Shown here piece after piece: positions 25,512 through 34,214 of a stretch of 64,000 nt of DNA. The translations under genes and the position numbers were made by a program. The first letter of the stretch is position 1. Each line of letters begins with the position of its first letter. The notes beneath the pieces are model-generated. The model was given only the letters and a program-made list of their open reading frames with translations. It had not been told where the DNA came from and ran no database searches. The stretch is taken from NCBI GenBank assembly GCA_042408965.1, contig JBHOQN010000164.1, positions 12,307 through 76,306 on the forward strand, written 5' to 3'. The DNA is from Thermogemmatispora sp042408965 (GTDB taxonomy: Bacteria; Chloroflexota; Ktedonobacteria; Ktedonobacterales; Ktedonobacteraceae).

Positions 25512-26891
25512 TCAGGCCTGGGCCGCGAAGTTCTCCAGGAAGCGCGCGACCGTCCGCATCCCCTTGAAGAACTGCGACAGCGAGTACTTCTCATTGGGCG
25601 AGTGCAGATTGTCATCTGGCAGCCCGAAGCCCATCAGTACGATAGGCCCCCCCAGCACCTCGTTGAGGAGAGCCGCCACAGGAATCGAGCCTCCCTCGCG
25701 GATAAAGACCGGCTCGCGGCCATAGGTCTCTTTGAGCGCCTCGGCCGCCGCCCGCATCACCGGAGCGTCAGGTGAGACGAGTACTCCCTCGCCGGTGTGC
25801 AGCTTGCGTACACTCACCTCGACATCGGCGGGAGCCAGCTCCTTGACGCGCCGCTCGAAGAGGCGATAGACCTCCTCGGCAGTGAGGTTCAGATCGGGCG
25901 GGACGCGCATGCTGATCTTGGCCCTGGCCTGGGCTGGAATGACCGTCTTGGCCCCCTCACCGCTGAAGCCGCCGACGAAACCGTGCACCTCCAGGGTGGG
26001 CCGCGCCCAGATGCGCTGCAGAGGCGGATACTCGGCCTCGCCAGAGAGCCGGGCCACCTCCATCTCGGCGCGCAGGTTCTCCGCCAGATGCAGGGGGTCC
26101 TCACGCCAGAAACGCTGCTCCTGAGCAGGTGCCTCCTTCAGGCGCGCGAAGAGGCCAGGCATGTGAATGTGTCCTTGAGCGTCCTTCAGACCGGCGATGA
26201 TCAGCGCCAGCGCATGCAAGGGATTGGGCGCAATCCCTCCATAGGTGCCCGAATGTAGATCGCGCGCCGCGCCGAAGGCCTCCACCTCAGTGTAGACGAT
26301 CCCGCGCAGACCAGTGATCAGGGCTGGCATCTCCTTCGAGGGCATATGCGTATCGCAGATGAAGGCCGCATCCGAGCGCAGACGCTCGGGATAGGTTCTG
26401 ACATACTGCTCGATCGCCTGTCCGCCAGACTCCTCTTCGCCCTCGACAAGCATGCGTACGTTGACAGGCAGACCACCATGCAGGGTGATGAGGGCCTCCA
26501 GGGCCTTGATAACCAGCATCACCTGCCCCTTGTCGTCGGAGGCTCCGCGACAGTAGAGGTCATCGCCACGCACGGTTGGCTCAAAGGGAGGCGTCTCCCA
26601 CAAATCGACGGGATCAACTGGCTGGACATCATAATGCCCATAAATAAGCAGCGTCGGCTTCCCTGGAGCCTTGAGCCACTCGCCATAGACGAGCGGGTGG
26701 CCGCTGGTCTCGATAAGACCTACGCTCTCCAGGCCACAGCGGCGTAGCTGCGTCGCTGCATACTCGGCGGCGCGACGAATATCCCCGGCGTGCTCCGGCA
26801 GTGTGCTGATGCTGGGAATCCTCAGCCAGTCCTTCAGATCATCCAGAAAGCGCTGTCCATGCTCTGTTATGTACGCATCTATCTGCGTCAT
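25512..26891 (-). CDS. M20 family dipeptidase/peptidase
   Basis: A cytoplasmic zinc-dependent exopeptidase of 459 residues. Metal and catalytic motifs are present: LIYGHYDVQPVD (His, Asp), RGASDDKGQ (bridging Asp), VEGEEESGG (general-base Glu and ligand), FICDTHMP, and a C-terminal GLPDDNLHSPNEKY (His). A dimerisation lid domain lies between about residues 190 and 310. The layout matches the dipeptidase/CNDP-like branch. The ATG at 26891 follows AAGGAAGGAAGAG; a start ten codons upstream is less likely. It is a single gene. Confidence 0.92.
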   Translation of the reverse strand: MTQIDAYITEHGQRFLDDLKDWLRIPSISTLPEHAGDIRRAAEYAATQLRRCGLESVGLIETSGHPLVYGEWLKAPGKPTLLIYGHYDVQPVDPVDLWETPPFEPTVRGDDLYCRGASDDKGQVMLVIKALEALITLHGGLPVNVRMLVEGEEESGGQAIEQYVRTYPERLRSDAAFICDTHMPSKEMPALITGLRGIVYTEVEAFGAARDLHSGTYGGIAPNPLHALALIIAGLKDAQGHIHMPGLFARLKEAPAQEQRFWREDPLHLAENLRAEMEVARLSGEAEYPPLQRIWARPTLEVHGFVGGFSGEGAKTVIPAQARAKISMRVPPDLNLTAEEVYRLFERRVKELAPADVEVSVRKLHTGEGVLVSPDAPVMRAAAEALKETYGREPVFIREGGSIPVAALLNEVLGGPIVLMGFGLPDDNLHSPNEKYSLSQFFKGMRTVARFLENFAAQA

Positions 26892-27153
26892 ATAAACTCT
26901 TCCTTCCTTAAACAGTTGCAAAGTGAATCTGCATCTATCCTAGCAGGTAAAGGATAGATTTGTCCAGGGAGCGCGGCGTCAGCAGAAGAGACGCGCACTG
27001 CCAACCCTGTCACTCGTCAGCAAGACTTGCTCTGAGTGGCCGCTGCCCACCGCCTTCCGTCTGAGCAGACCTCCGTGAGAATAGGTTATGATAGGGAAAG
27101 AATAGACACCCCCATGGCCTGTAGAGTACAGACTGCCTGCAAGGAGTGAGATT

Positions 27154-27807
27154 ATGTGCGGTCGTTTCACATTGATTACTGATATCAAGACCATCGCCGA
27201 GGTCTTCGGTGTGCCCGCCACACTGGAGGCACGGCCACGCTATAATATTGCGCCAGCCCAGGAGGTGGTGTCAATCCTGCACGAGGGGGCACCGCACATG
27301 GAGTGGCTGCGTTGGGGCCTGATCCCCCCCTGGGCCAGAGAGGAGGCCATCGGCAACCGGCTGATCAACGCCCGCGCCGAGACCCTGGCTGAGAAGGCCA
27401 GCTTCAAACGTCTGCTGCGCGGTCGACGCTGCCTGATTGTGGCCGACGGCTTTTACGAGTGGCAGCAGGGCGCGGGCGGAAAGACGCCGATCTACATCAG
27501 CCTGTGCTCCGGGGAGCCGTTTGCCTTCGCCGGTCTGTGGGACCAGTGGAGCGCCCCCGACGGACGCTCGCTGCGCACCTGCACCATCGTGACAACGGTT
27601 CCAAACGACCTGCTGGCGCCAATTCATAATCGTATGCCTGTGATTCTTCCTGCTGAGGCGCAGGCACGCTGGCTCGATCCTGCCCTGCACGAGGCGGAGG
27701 CCCTGCTACCGCTGCTGCAGCCCTACCCGGCTGCGCAGATGCAGGCGCGGGCGGTCTCGCGCCTCGTGAACGATCCGCGCAACGAGGGGGCAGCGCTGCT
27801 GGCCTAG
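27154..27807 (+). CDS. SRAP domain protein (YedK/HMCES family)
   Basis: SRAP proteins form a covalent link to abasic sites in single-stranded DNA, protecting them during replication. The catalytic Cys2 is in the invariant MCGRFTL start, and the active-site residues N31 (YNIAPAQ), E102 (GFYEWQ) and H158 (PIHNRMP) are present. The length of 217 residues is normal. AAGGAG precedes the ATG, and the Cys2 requirement fixes the start. TATGAT at 27087-27092 may be its -10. A link to an SOS regulator is not visible. Confidence 0.95.
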   Translation: MCGRFTLITDIKTIAEVFGVPATLEARPRYNIAPAQEVVSILHEGAPHMEWLRWGLIPPWAREEAIGNRLINARAETLAEKASFKRLLRGRRCLIVADGFYEWQQGAGGKTPIYISLCSGEPFAFAGLWDQWSAPDGRSLRTCTIVTTVPNDLLAPIHNRMPVILPAEAQARWLDPALHEAEALLPLLQPYPAAQMQARAVSRLVNDPRNEGAALLA

Positions 27808-27939
27808 ACGCGCGCAAGCCAGAGAGACGCATGCCGCTCTCACTGCCGATCACCAGGCCAGGGGGCTGCTCTTCCGTACCAGCCGCTTCCGTCGGAGCAG
27901 GGCCTCCTGGCAATGCTCAGGAAAGGGAGGTCACCGTCA

Positions 27940-28695
27940 ATGGGAGAGGAGGCCAGGTTTGACGTCGAGGCTGTATTCGATCCCGACGACTATCGCTACT
28001 TCTATGATATCTGGATTACGGATGAGCGCAGCGAGCGCGAGAGCGAGCTGATCTGGCGGCTGCTTCATCTGCAGCCGGGCCTGGAGGTGCTCGATCTGGC
28101 CTGCGGCTATGGGCGCATTGCGAATCGTCTGGCAGCGCGCGGCTGCCACGTGAGCGGCCTTGATCGGAGCGCCGCCTTTCTGGAGGCGGCCAGCAACGAC
28201 GCGGCCCGGCGCGGACTGGTGGTCGCCTACCAGCAGGGCGATATGCGCTCCCTCCCCTGGACAGCGCGCTTCGACTGTATCATCAACTGGTTCACCTCCT
28301 TCGGCTACTTCGCGGACGATGATAACCGGCGCGTGCTGGCTGAGGCTCAGCGCGCGCTGAAACCTGGCGGCTGCCTGCTGCTGGAACTCAACAATCGCGA
28401 TTACCTGCTGCACCACCTGCAGCGGCATAGTGTCGTGGAGCGCGATGGCAACTACCTCATTGACCAGATGGAGTACGATGTCCTCACGGGCCGGCTGCAT
28501 ACCCTGCGTACGATCCTGCGCGATGGCCAGCGACGGCAGGCGCATTTCTCTGTGCGCCTGCTGACGCTTCCCGAGCTGGCGAGCTGGCTGCGCTGGGCAG
28601 GCTTTGCGCGCGTGGAGGGCTATGACCAGATAGGGGGACCCTATACACTGGAGAGCCGACGATTGCTGGTTGTCGCGCAGAAGAGCCGCTCCTGA
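27940..28695 (+). CDS. Class I SAM-dependent methyltransferase
   Basis: The 251-residue protein has a Rossmann methyltransferase core: motif I VLDLACGYGRIANRLA (about 56-71), an acidic residue after strand 2 in VSGLDRS, QGDMRSLPW, and the post-motif II segment FDCIINWFTSFGYFADD. The C-terminal half resembles small-molecule methyltransferases with TLPELASWLRWAGF. Its substrate is unknown. GGGAGGT before the ATG at 27940 favours this start over 27913. Confidence 0.85.
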   Translation: MGEEARFDVEAVFDPDDYRYFYDIWITDERSERESELIWRLLHLQPGLEVLDLACGYGRIANRLAARGCHVSGLDRSAAFLEAASNDAARRGLVVAYQQGDMRSLPWTARFDCIINWFTSFGYFADDDNRRVLAEAQRALKPGGCLLLELNNRDYLLHHLQRHSVVERDGNYLIDQMEYDVLTGRLHTLRTILRDGQRRQAHFSVRLLTLPELASWLRWAGFARVEGYDQIGGPYTLESRRLLVVAQKSRS

Positions 28696-28715
28696 GGAGC
28701 GCAGAGGCCAGGAGG

Positions 28716-30122
28716 TCAGCGCACCGGCAGGATGCGGCCCGGCTGCGGAACGGGCAGGCCAGCAAGGGCGCGCAATTCGGCGACCGTCTCCTGGGCATTA
28801 CGCACAAAGACCGCGCGGGTCGCGAGACGCGCCTGGAACTCCTCCCGGGTCAGGTCATCCAGAAAGCGCTCACCAGCATTGTCGAGCATGATGCGCGGCA
28901 GGAGAATGAGATCGCCGGGATCGCCCGCCTCCTGCAGGGCGGCCAGCACATCCTGCCCGCAGAGCAGGCCGGCCACGGTCACCTCAGCGCCAAAGAAGCG
29001 ATTGACCACCGGCAGCACGCGCACCGTGAGTCCCTCGACGCGGCGCATATCGGCCGCCAGGTACTCGATCACCGGCGCCGCCATCGTGCCCGTGACCAGG
29101 GTCACACGGCGCGGCTGCGGCATGCACGGCGGGAGGCGGCGCTGCGCCAAGCGCCACTGGTCGAGGAGGTAGCGCGTCATGCCCACGCCGTTCTCGATCT
29201 GCGCGTAGTCGCCATAGTGCTCGGCGGTGGGCACCTCGCGGCCCGTCAGGTAGTACCACTCATCAGAGAGGAAGACAAAGGGGAAGCTGGCCGGATCGTG
29301 CTCCATAAAGCGGCGCTGGTGAATCTCGACACAGGCCATGACCTCCTCGGCCTCGGCGCGGGTATAGGAGCGCAGGGGCGGCAGATCACCAGTCTTGAGC
29401 ATATTGTTGTACTTTGTCACGCCCACTGGCACGACCGAGATCGACTCTACGATCGGGCGCAGGGCGGCCAGATCGCGAATGCTGCGCTCAAGGTGCTCGC
29501 CATCGTTGATACCCGGACAGAGCACGAGCTGAGTATGACAGGTGATATGCAGCTCGCCGAGACGGCGAATCTGCTCGAGGATCTCACCGGCCCGTGGCCC
29601 ATCGACCATCTTGCGGCGCAGCTCCGGCTCGGTCGTGTGCACCGAGACATAGAGGGGCGTCAGACGCTGCTCGGCCAGGCGCTGCCAGTCCTGCTCTTTC
29701 AGATTGGTCAGCGTGATGAAATTGCCGAACAGGAAGGAGTAGCGGTAGTCATCATCCTTAATGTAGAGCGTCGAGCGCATGCCGTGCGGCAGACCGGGCT
29801 GGGCCACGTAGCGCGGCGGAAGGCCCTTGATAAAGCAGAAGACGCATTTATTGGCGCACTGTCGAATGAAAGGGGCTGGCTCCTCACCGAAGAGGAGTCC
29901 CAGGCTCTCGCCCTCCTCACGTACCAGTGTCACCTCATGCTGCTCCTGCTGACGCTCGAAGCCAATGGTCAGTACCTCATCGGCGGCATAGAACTGGTAG
30001 TCCACTATGTCGCGAATCAGGTGGCCATTGATTGTGCGAATCAGATCGCCGGGCTGCAACCCCGCGCGGTCGGCGGGACTAGCGGGGACAACCTCACGCA
30101 CCCAGCCGTACAGTTTTGGCAT
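28716..30122 (-). CDS. DUF512 radical SAM protein with N-terminal PDZ domain
   Basis: The 468-residue protein starts with a PDZ-like domain (about 1-60; SPADRAGLQPGDLIRTINGH). A radical SAM region follows with the cluster motif C89-x3-C93-x2-C96 in QCANKCVFCF, then a DUF512 domain to the end (LVTGTMAAPVIEYLAADM; GLLCGQDVLAAL). Its reaction has not been named for this family to my knowledge; the cysteine motif implies a [4Fe-4S] cluster. The ATG at 30122 follows AGAGGA. The longer frame to 30269 is spacer. Confidence 0.9.
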   Translation of the reverse strand: MPKLYGWVREVVPASPADRAGLQPGDLIRTINGHLIRDIVDYQFYAADEVLTIGFERQQEQHEVTLVREEGESLGLLFGEEPAPFIRQCANKCVFCFIKGLPPRYVAQPGLPHGMRSTLYIKDDDYRYSFLFGNFITLTNLKEQDWQRLAEQRLTPLYVSVHTTEPELRRKMVDGPRAGEILEQIRRLGELHITCHTQLVLCPGINDGEHLERSIRDLAALRPIVESISVVPVGVTKYNNMLKTGDLPPLRSYTRAEAEEVMACVEIHQRRFMEHDPASFPFVFLSDEWYYLTGREVPTAEHYGDYAQIENGVGMTRYLLDQWRLAQRRLPPCMPQPRRVTLVTGTMAAPVIEYLAADMRRVEGLTVRVLPVVNRFFGAEVTVAGLLCGQDVLAALQEAGDPGDLILLPRIMLDNAGERFLDDLTREEFQARLATRAVFVRNAQETVAELRALAGLPVPQPGRILPVR

Positions 30123-30492
30123 CGGTCCTCTTTCTTCCTTGCGCAGCAAAGTCAGTGACGCATCCAGCAGATTATAAGCGCAAGTGACCGGCCACGTCAA
30201 ACCCGACACCGACCCGGCAGAGCAGACAGGAACAAGTCGGCCGGAAGAGCCAGGAGCGCCACCAGCCACCAGCCACCACTGTCCTCACCAGCGCCCATCT
30301 GAGGTCAGGGCAGCCCGGTCACCGGTATGGAGACGGACCCACACCACCTGCGACCTGCAGCGGCCAGCTCGCCGCCCGGAGGCAGGGCATGGAGCATGCG
30401 TCTCGCGCTGACAGGCCGGGGCGCTCTTCGTCCCGGCTGAGCGCAGGGATAGAGCCCGGACAGCCCGCGCATCCTGCACGGGCCGCCGAGAC
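30123..30492. other. Spacer upstream of the DUF512 gene
   Basis: No gene is supported here. The sequence is GC-rich without clear hairpins. It lies between the minus-strand terminator at 30493 and the DUF512 start, so it presumably contains that gene's own promoter, which I could not identify. Confidence 0.4.
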
Positions 30493-30528
30493 AGAAAAAG
30501 CCTGAAGGGAACGTACCCCCTCAGGCTT
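30493..30528 (-). terminator. Intrinsic terminator on the minus strand
   Basis: Read on the minus strand, AAGCCTGA (complement of 30521-30528) pairs with TCAGGCTT (complement of 30498-30505), with an inner GGG/CCC match, and is followed by TTTTTCT. Stem and T-tract together make a textbook intrinsic terminator. It ends either the transaldolase transcript or the independent RNA described next. Confidence 0.88.
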
Positions 30529-30696
30529 GCCACCCTCACCACATCACATCGAGTTGTGTTACGTCGCTAGATGACGGAGAACTTCCCAGAGATACCGTGC
30601 CACCCTGCCACGTTACCTGATCCCAGGAGTCCCGTTTCTCTGTGTGCCCCCCCACATTGCCTCTCGCCCGAGGAACTCTTCTCTGTCGTCCGTTCC
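30494..30696 (-). ncRNA. Candidate small RNA with its own promoter and terminator
   Basis: About 200 bases run from the expected start point (about ten bases after the -10 at 30703-30708) to an intrinsic terminator, with no credible coding frame. The sequence can form several local stems, for example GGAAC/GTTCC near its 5' end and the terminator stem. I recognise no known RNA family. A T-box-like AGGGTGGCA word occurs, but the T-box consensus is not met. It could instead be part of the 3' region of the transaldolase transcript. Confidence 0.4.
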
Positions 30697-30702
30697 ACTT
30701 AG

Positions 30703-30735
30703 ATAGTACCTCGATCGCATGAACATACCATGAAC
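30703..30735 (-). promoter_or_regulatory. Pho-box-like direct repeats with a -10 element
   Basis: On the minus strand GTTCATG occurs twice exactly 11 bases apart (complement of 30729-30735 and 30718-30724), followed after nine bases by TACTAT (complement of 30703-30708). A third related copy, TTTCATG, lies 21 bases further upstream. Direct repeats of a GTTCA-type heptamer at 11-base spacing just upstream of a -10 are the layout of PhoB/PhoP operators. The assignment to PhoP is inference. Confidence 0.5.
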
Positions 30736-30795
30736 GGCCTTGCCTCTCGCATGAAAGATTGTTCATAAAATAAGGGGCCATGCAGAGGCAGAAGA

Positions 30796-31461
30796 TTACA
30801 GTTTGTTCATCTTCTGCCAATCGCGCGCAAAGCGCTGCACCGCCTCCTCGCTCAAAGGATCATCAATGAGGGCCAGCAGCACCTCAGGGACCACTGTGAC
30901 GTCCTGGGCGCCAGCCAGCAGGGCGCGGGTGGCCTCCTCGGGAGTTTTCAGGCTAGCGACCAGGATGCGCGTCTCGAGGCCTTGCTGGCGGTAGAGGCTG
31001 GCCATCTGCGCAATGCGCGCTGCGGCGTCGACGCCGGCCCGCTCCAGGCGGTTGTAGTAGGGAATGACAAAGTTGGCTCGCACCTGAGCGGCGCAGTAGG
31101 CCTGGGCCACGCTGGTCACGGCCGTGAAGGCCAGGGCATGGCCCTGAGCGCTCAGCCGACGGGCAACCCCCATGCCCACGCGCGTCATAGGGATCTTGGG
31201 AATCACCCGATCGGGGGCCACAGCAATATAGGTCAGCGCCTCGTTGTACATCTCCTCTTCGTCGGTCGCCCCCGGCTGCATGAAGACATGCCCGCTGACA
31301 GCCGCGAGCAGGCCCTCCAGCGCCTGCAGCGGTGTGAGTCGCTGACCGCGCTCGCAGGCAGCCAGCAGCAGGGTGGGATTCGTGGTTGCGCCGGCCAGTG
31401 GTACCGTCCGCGCTACGTTCGTGATATCATCTAGAAAGCCAGTATCAACGTAGAGGGCCAT
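30796..31461 (-). CDS. Transaldolase/fructose-6-phosphate aldolase family protein
   Basis: The 221-residue protein belongs to the short (TalC/FSA) transaldolase group. The Schiff-base lysine is K89 in VIPKIPMT, and the N-terminal MALYVDTGFLDDI and GATTNPTLL blocks match. The family either transfers dihydroxyacetone units or performs a direct aldol reaction; sequence alone does not separate these. Residues such as CAAQVRANFVIPYYNRL replace the usual GA.YVSPFVGR pattern, so the activity may be shifted. GGAG precedes the ATG. The start codon overlaps that region of the divergent methyltransferase. Confidence 0.85.
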   Translation of the reverse strand: MALYVDTGFLDDITNVARTVPLAGATTNPTLLLAACERGQRLTPLQALEGLLAAVSGHVFMQPGATDEEEMYNEALTYIAVAPDRVIPKIPMTRVGMGVARRLSAQGHALAFTAVTSVAQAYCAAQVRANFVIPYYNRLERAGVDAAARIAQMASLYRQQGLETRILVASLKTPEEATRALLAGAQDVTVVPEVLLALIDDPLSEEAVQRFARDWQKMNKL

Positions 31462-31465
31462 GTGT

Positions 31466-32545
31466 ATGCTCCATTCTCATCTGCTCGCTGAAAGCGTTCC
31501 CTTGAGCGCTGAACAGCGTTTGCTCGTGCTCAACTCTGCCGCGGACCCCTTCGTCCTGCGGGCTGCACACCAGATCAGCCGGGGCCGCCTGCTGCTCGCG
31601 GAGGACAATGTCGCCGCGCTTGAGCAGGTTCGTGCTGCTCTGGCGCACGGTCAGGTAGAACACATCCCCTTCCATGAGTATACGCGAGAATCCGCACCAG
31701 GTAGCATAGATGTTGCTGTCATGAATCTGCTCTACCAGCCAGCGAAGGCCTGGGTGTTCTACGGGCTGGAGGTCGCGCGCTACGCCCTCAGGACAGGCGG
31801 CCGCTGCTACGTCGTCGGAGCCAGGGATCGTGGCATTCTCTCGGTGGCGAAGCGCCTGCGAGAGTACTTCGGGAATGTCAGTACGCTGGAGATCAGCAAG
31901 GGCTGGCGCGTGATCATGGCCGAGAAGACACCCGAGACGCCTGTTCCTCTGGCGCCACCGCCCTGGCCGCAGCAGGAGATCTTCGCGGGCGGCGAGCTGG
32001 ACGAGGGCACGCAACTTCTGCTGGACGCCCTGGAGGTCCACGTAACCGAGGTGGCGCTCGATCTGGGCTGTGGCGCGGGCTACATTGGCCTCCATATCGC
32101 CGAGCGCGCCCGCAAGGGGAGCGTCACTCTCGTCGATGCCAGCCTGGCGGCGGTGGCGCTGGCGGAGCAACGGCTGCGGGCGAGCGGCCTCACCAACGCA
32201 CGGGTCCTGGCCAGTGATGCCACGAGCGCCGTGCGTGAGCAGCGCTTCAGCCTGATCGCCACCAACCCGCCATTCCATATCGGCGGCATCCATACCCGCG
32301 CTATCGCTGAGCGCTTTATCCGCGAGAGCGCTCCCCTGCTGGCGCGGCGTGGCCGCCTCTATCTGGTGGCTAATCGCTTCCTGAAATACGAGCCGGTTCT
32401 GCAGGAATGCTTTCAGGAGGTGCTGGAGGTCGGGGGCAACACGCGCTACAAGGTGTTGCGTGCAACCTCGCCTGTACGGCCGCTCCGCTCTGCTTCCGCC
32501 TCAAGGGCCGGCCCGGACCTCGTCAAAGGACACCACAAGCCATGA
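31466..32545 (+). CDS. RsmC/RlmG-type methyltransferase
   Basis: A 359-residue protein with two tandem methyltransferase-fold halves. The first (about 1-155) lacks a SAM motif. The second has motif I LDLGCGAGYIGLHIA (about 195-209) and the catalytic NPPFHIGG (about 269-276), diagnostic for N2-guanine rRNA methyltransferases such as RsmC. GAGGG before the second ATG (31466) decides the start; another ATG lies at 31460. It overlaps the next gene by four bases and is divergent from the transaldolase gene, whose start codon is almost superimposed. Confidence 0.85.
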   Translation: MLHSHLLAESVPLSAEQRLLVLNSAADPFVLRAAHQISRGRLLLAEDNVAALEQVRAALAHGQVEHIPFHEYTRESAPGSIDVAVMNLLYQPAKAWVFYGLEVARYALRTGGRCYVVGARDRGILSVAKRLREYFGNVSTLEISKGWRVIMAEKTPETPVPLAPPPWPQQEIFAGGELDEGTQLLLDALEVHVTEVALDLGCGAGYIGLHIAERARKGSVTLVDASLAAVALAEQRLRASGLTNARVLASDATSAVREQRFSLIATNPPFHIGGIHTRAIAERFIRESAPLLARRGRLYLVANRFLKYEPVLQECFQEVLEVGGNTRYKVLRATSPVRPLRSASASRAGPDLVKGHHKP

Positions 32546-34158
32546 GTACCATACTCTACCTGAACGGCAACCTCTATACACTGGACCCCCTGCGGCCACG
32601 CGCCCAGGCGCTGGCCATCGACCGCGCCAGTGGACGCATCCTGGCGGTCGGCGACAACGACGAGGTGCGCCGCGTCGGCGGCCTGCATCGCGAGATCGTC
32701 GACCTCCGCGGGAAAACGGTCCTTCCGGGCTTTATCGATGCCCATATCCACCTGCTGGGCACGGCCTACCGCGCCCAGCAGATCAACGCGGCAGCCTGCA
32801 CCAGCGAGGAGGCCGCGGCCGCGCTGGTGCGCGAGCGCGCTGCAAGCATGCCAGTCGGGCAGTGGATTCTGGGCGGAGGCTGGGATAAGAATGCCTGGCC
32901 CGGCCGCGCCTTCCCGACGCGCGCGGCTCTGGATACGGCGGCGCCCGACCATCCGGTGGCGCTCTGGAGCAAGGACTGCCATCTGCTGTGGGTGAACTCG
33001 CTGGCCCTACAGCGAGCCGGCATCACAGCGGAGACGCCAGACCCACCGGGCGGCGCGATCCTGCGCGACGGCGCGGGCGAACCGACGGGCATTCTGCAGG
33101 AGGGTGCGGCGACCGAGCTGGTCAGCCGCGTGATCAAGGAGCCGGGTCCTGAACAGAGGCGCCACCTGATCGCGCAGGCCCTCAAGGAGCTGCTGCGCGT
33201 GGGCATCACCAGTATCCACGATATCGAGGGCCGCGACGCCTATCAGATCTTCAAGGAGCTGCGCGCCGCAGGCCAGCTACAGCCTCGCGTCTGCATGATA
33301 CTGCCGCGCCACCTCCTGCCAGAGCTACGCGAGGGCGGCCTGCGCGACGAAGTGGCGGACGACTGGCTGCGCATCGGGGGCATCAAGATCTTTGCGGACG
33401 GTACGCTCGGCTCGCAGACGGCGGCCCTGCTCGAAAGCTATGAAGGAAACCCTGGCAACTACGGCATTCTGGCGACCTCAGAGGAGGAGATGCGCGAGCT
33501 GGTGGCGGCTGCCACGGACCTGGATCTGACTGTCGCCATCCATGCGATCGGCGACCGCGCAGCCCATGTGGCCCTGGACGCCATCGAGCTGGCCCGCCGC
33601 CGCGCCGAACATAGCGGAGGAGAGTCCCCTTCGGCGGCGCACCTGCGCTACCGTCTGGAGCACGTCCAGTTGATCACCCCCGCCGACCTGGAGCGCATGC
33701 GCCGCCTGGGAGTAGTGGCCTCAGTACAGCCGTACCATGCCATCGCCGACCGCGACATCGCCGAACGCTACTGGGGCCGCCGTCACCGCCGTGCCTACGC
33801 CTACCGTAGCATGCAGCAACTGGGGATTCCGCTGGCGCTCGGCTCGGACGCGCCGGTCGAACTCTTCGAGCCGCTGCGCATCCTCTACGCGGCCACGCAA
33901 CGCACCGATACCACTGGGCAGCGGCCGCCCTGGCTGCCAGAGGAGGCACTGCCCCTTGCTGAGGCGCTGCGAGGCTACACGCTGGGTGCGGCCTACGCCG
34001 GGGCCGAGGAGCAACAGAAAGGTTCGCTCAGCGTGGGAAAGCTCGGCGACGCTGTTGTGCTGCAGGAGGACATCCTGCGACTGCCGCAGGACCCGCCCGG
34101 AGGCAACGCCATCCAGGCCACCATCGTGGGCGGCCTGCCGGTCTACGGCGAGGTCTGA
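32542..34158 (+). CDS. YtcJ-type amidohydrolase
   Basis: 538 residues of the amidohydrolase superfamily, related to YtcJ/imidazolonepropionase-like enzymes. It has the metal-binding HxH in GFIDAHIHLLG, the central GGIKIFADGTLGSQTAALL, histidines in VAIHAIGDRA and LEHVQLI, and the catalytic aspartate in LGSDAPVE. The N-terminal strand MSTILYLNGNLYTLDP and a C-terminal VGKLGDAVVL beta segment complete the composite domain. Its ATG overlaps the upstream stop (ATGA). The substrate is unknown; an amide or cyclic amide is likely. Confidence 0.9.
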   Translation: MSTILYLNGNLYTLDPLRPRAQALAIDRASGRILAVGDNDEVRRVGGLHREIVDLRGKTVLPGFIDAHIHLLGTAYRAQQINAAACTSEEAAAALVRERAASMPVGQWILGGGWDKNAWPGRAFPTRAALDTAAPDHPVALWSKDCHLLWVNSLALQRAGITAETPDPPGGAILRDGAGEPTGILQEGAATELVSRVIKEPGPEQRRHLIAQALKELLRVGITSIHDIEGRDAYQIFKELRAAGQLQPRVCMILPRHLLPELREGGLRDEVADDWLRIGGIKIFADGTLGSQTAALLESYEGNPGNYGILATSEEEMRELVAAATDLDLTVAIHAIGDRAAHVALDAIELARRRAEHSGGESPSAAHLRYRLEHVQLITPADLERMRRLGVVASVQPYHAIADRDIAERYWGRRHRRAYAYRSMQQLGIPLALGSDAPVELFEPLRILYAATQRTDTTGQRPPWLPEEALPLAEALRGYTLGAAYAGAEEQQKGSLSVGKLGDAVVLQEDILRLPQDPPGGNAIQATIVGGLPVYGEV

Positions 34159-34214
34159 ATCCTCCCCAGAGCAGCAGGCCAGCGGGCGACTCGCTCTCAG
34201 GTGGGCACGGCACC

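Noticed and set aside
30570..30620. T-box-like word AGGGTGGCACGG on the minus strand
   Set aside because: The T-box core should read AGGGTGGNACCGCG; the bases after ACG do not match, no stem I is evident, and no aminoacyl-tRNA synthetase or amino-acid gene follows.
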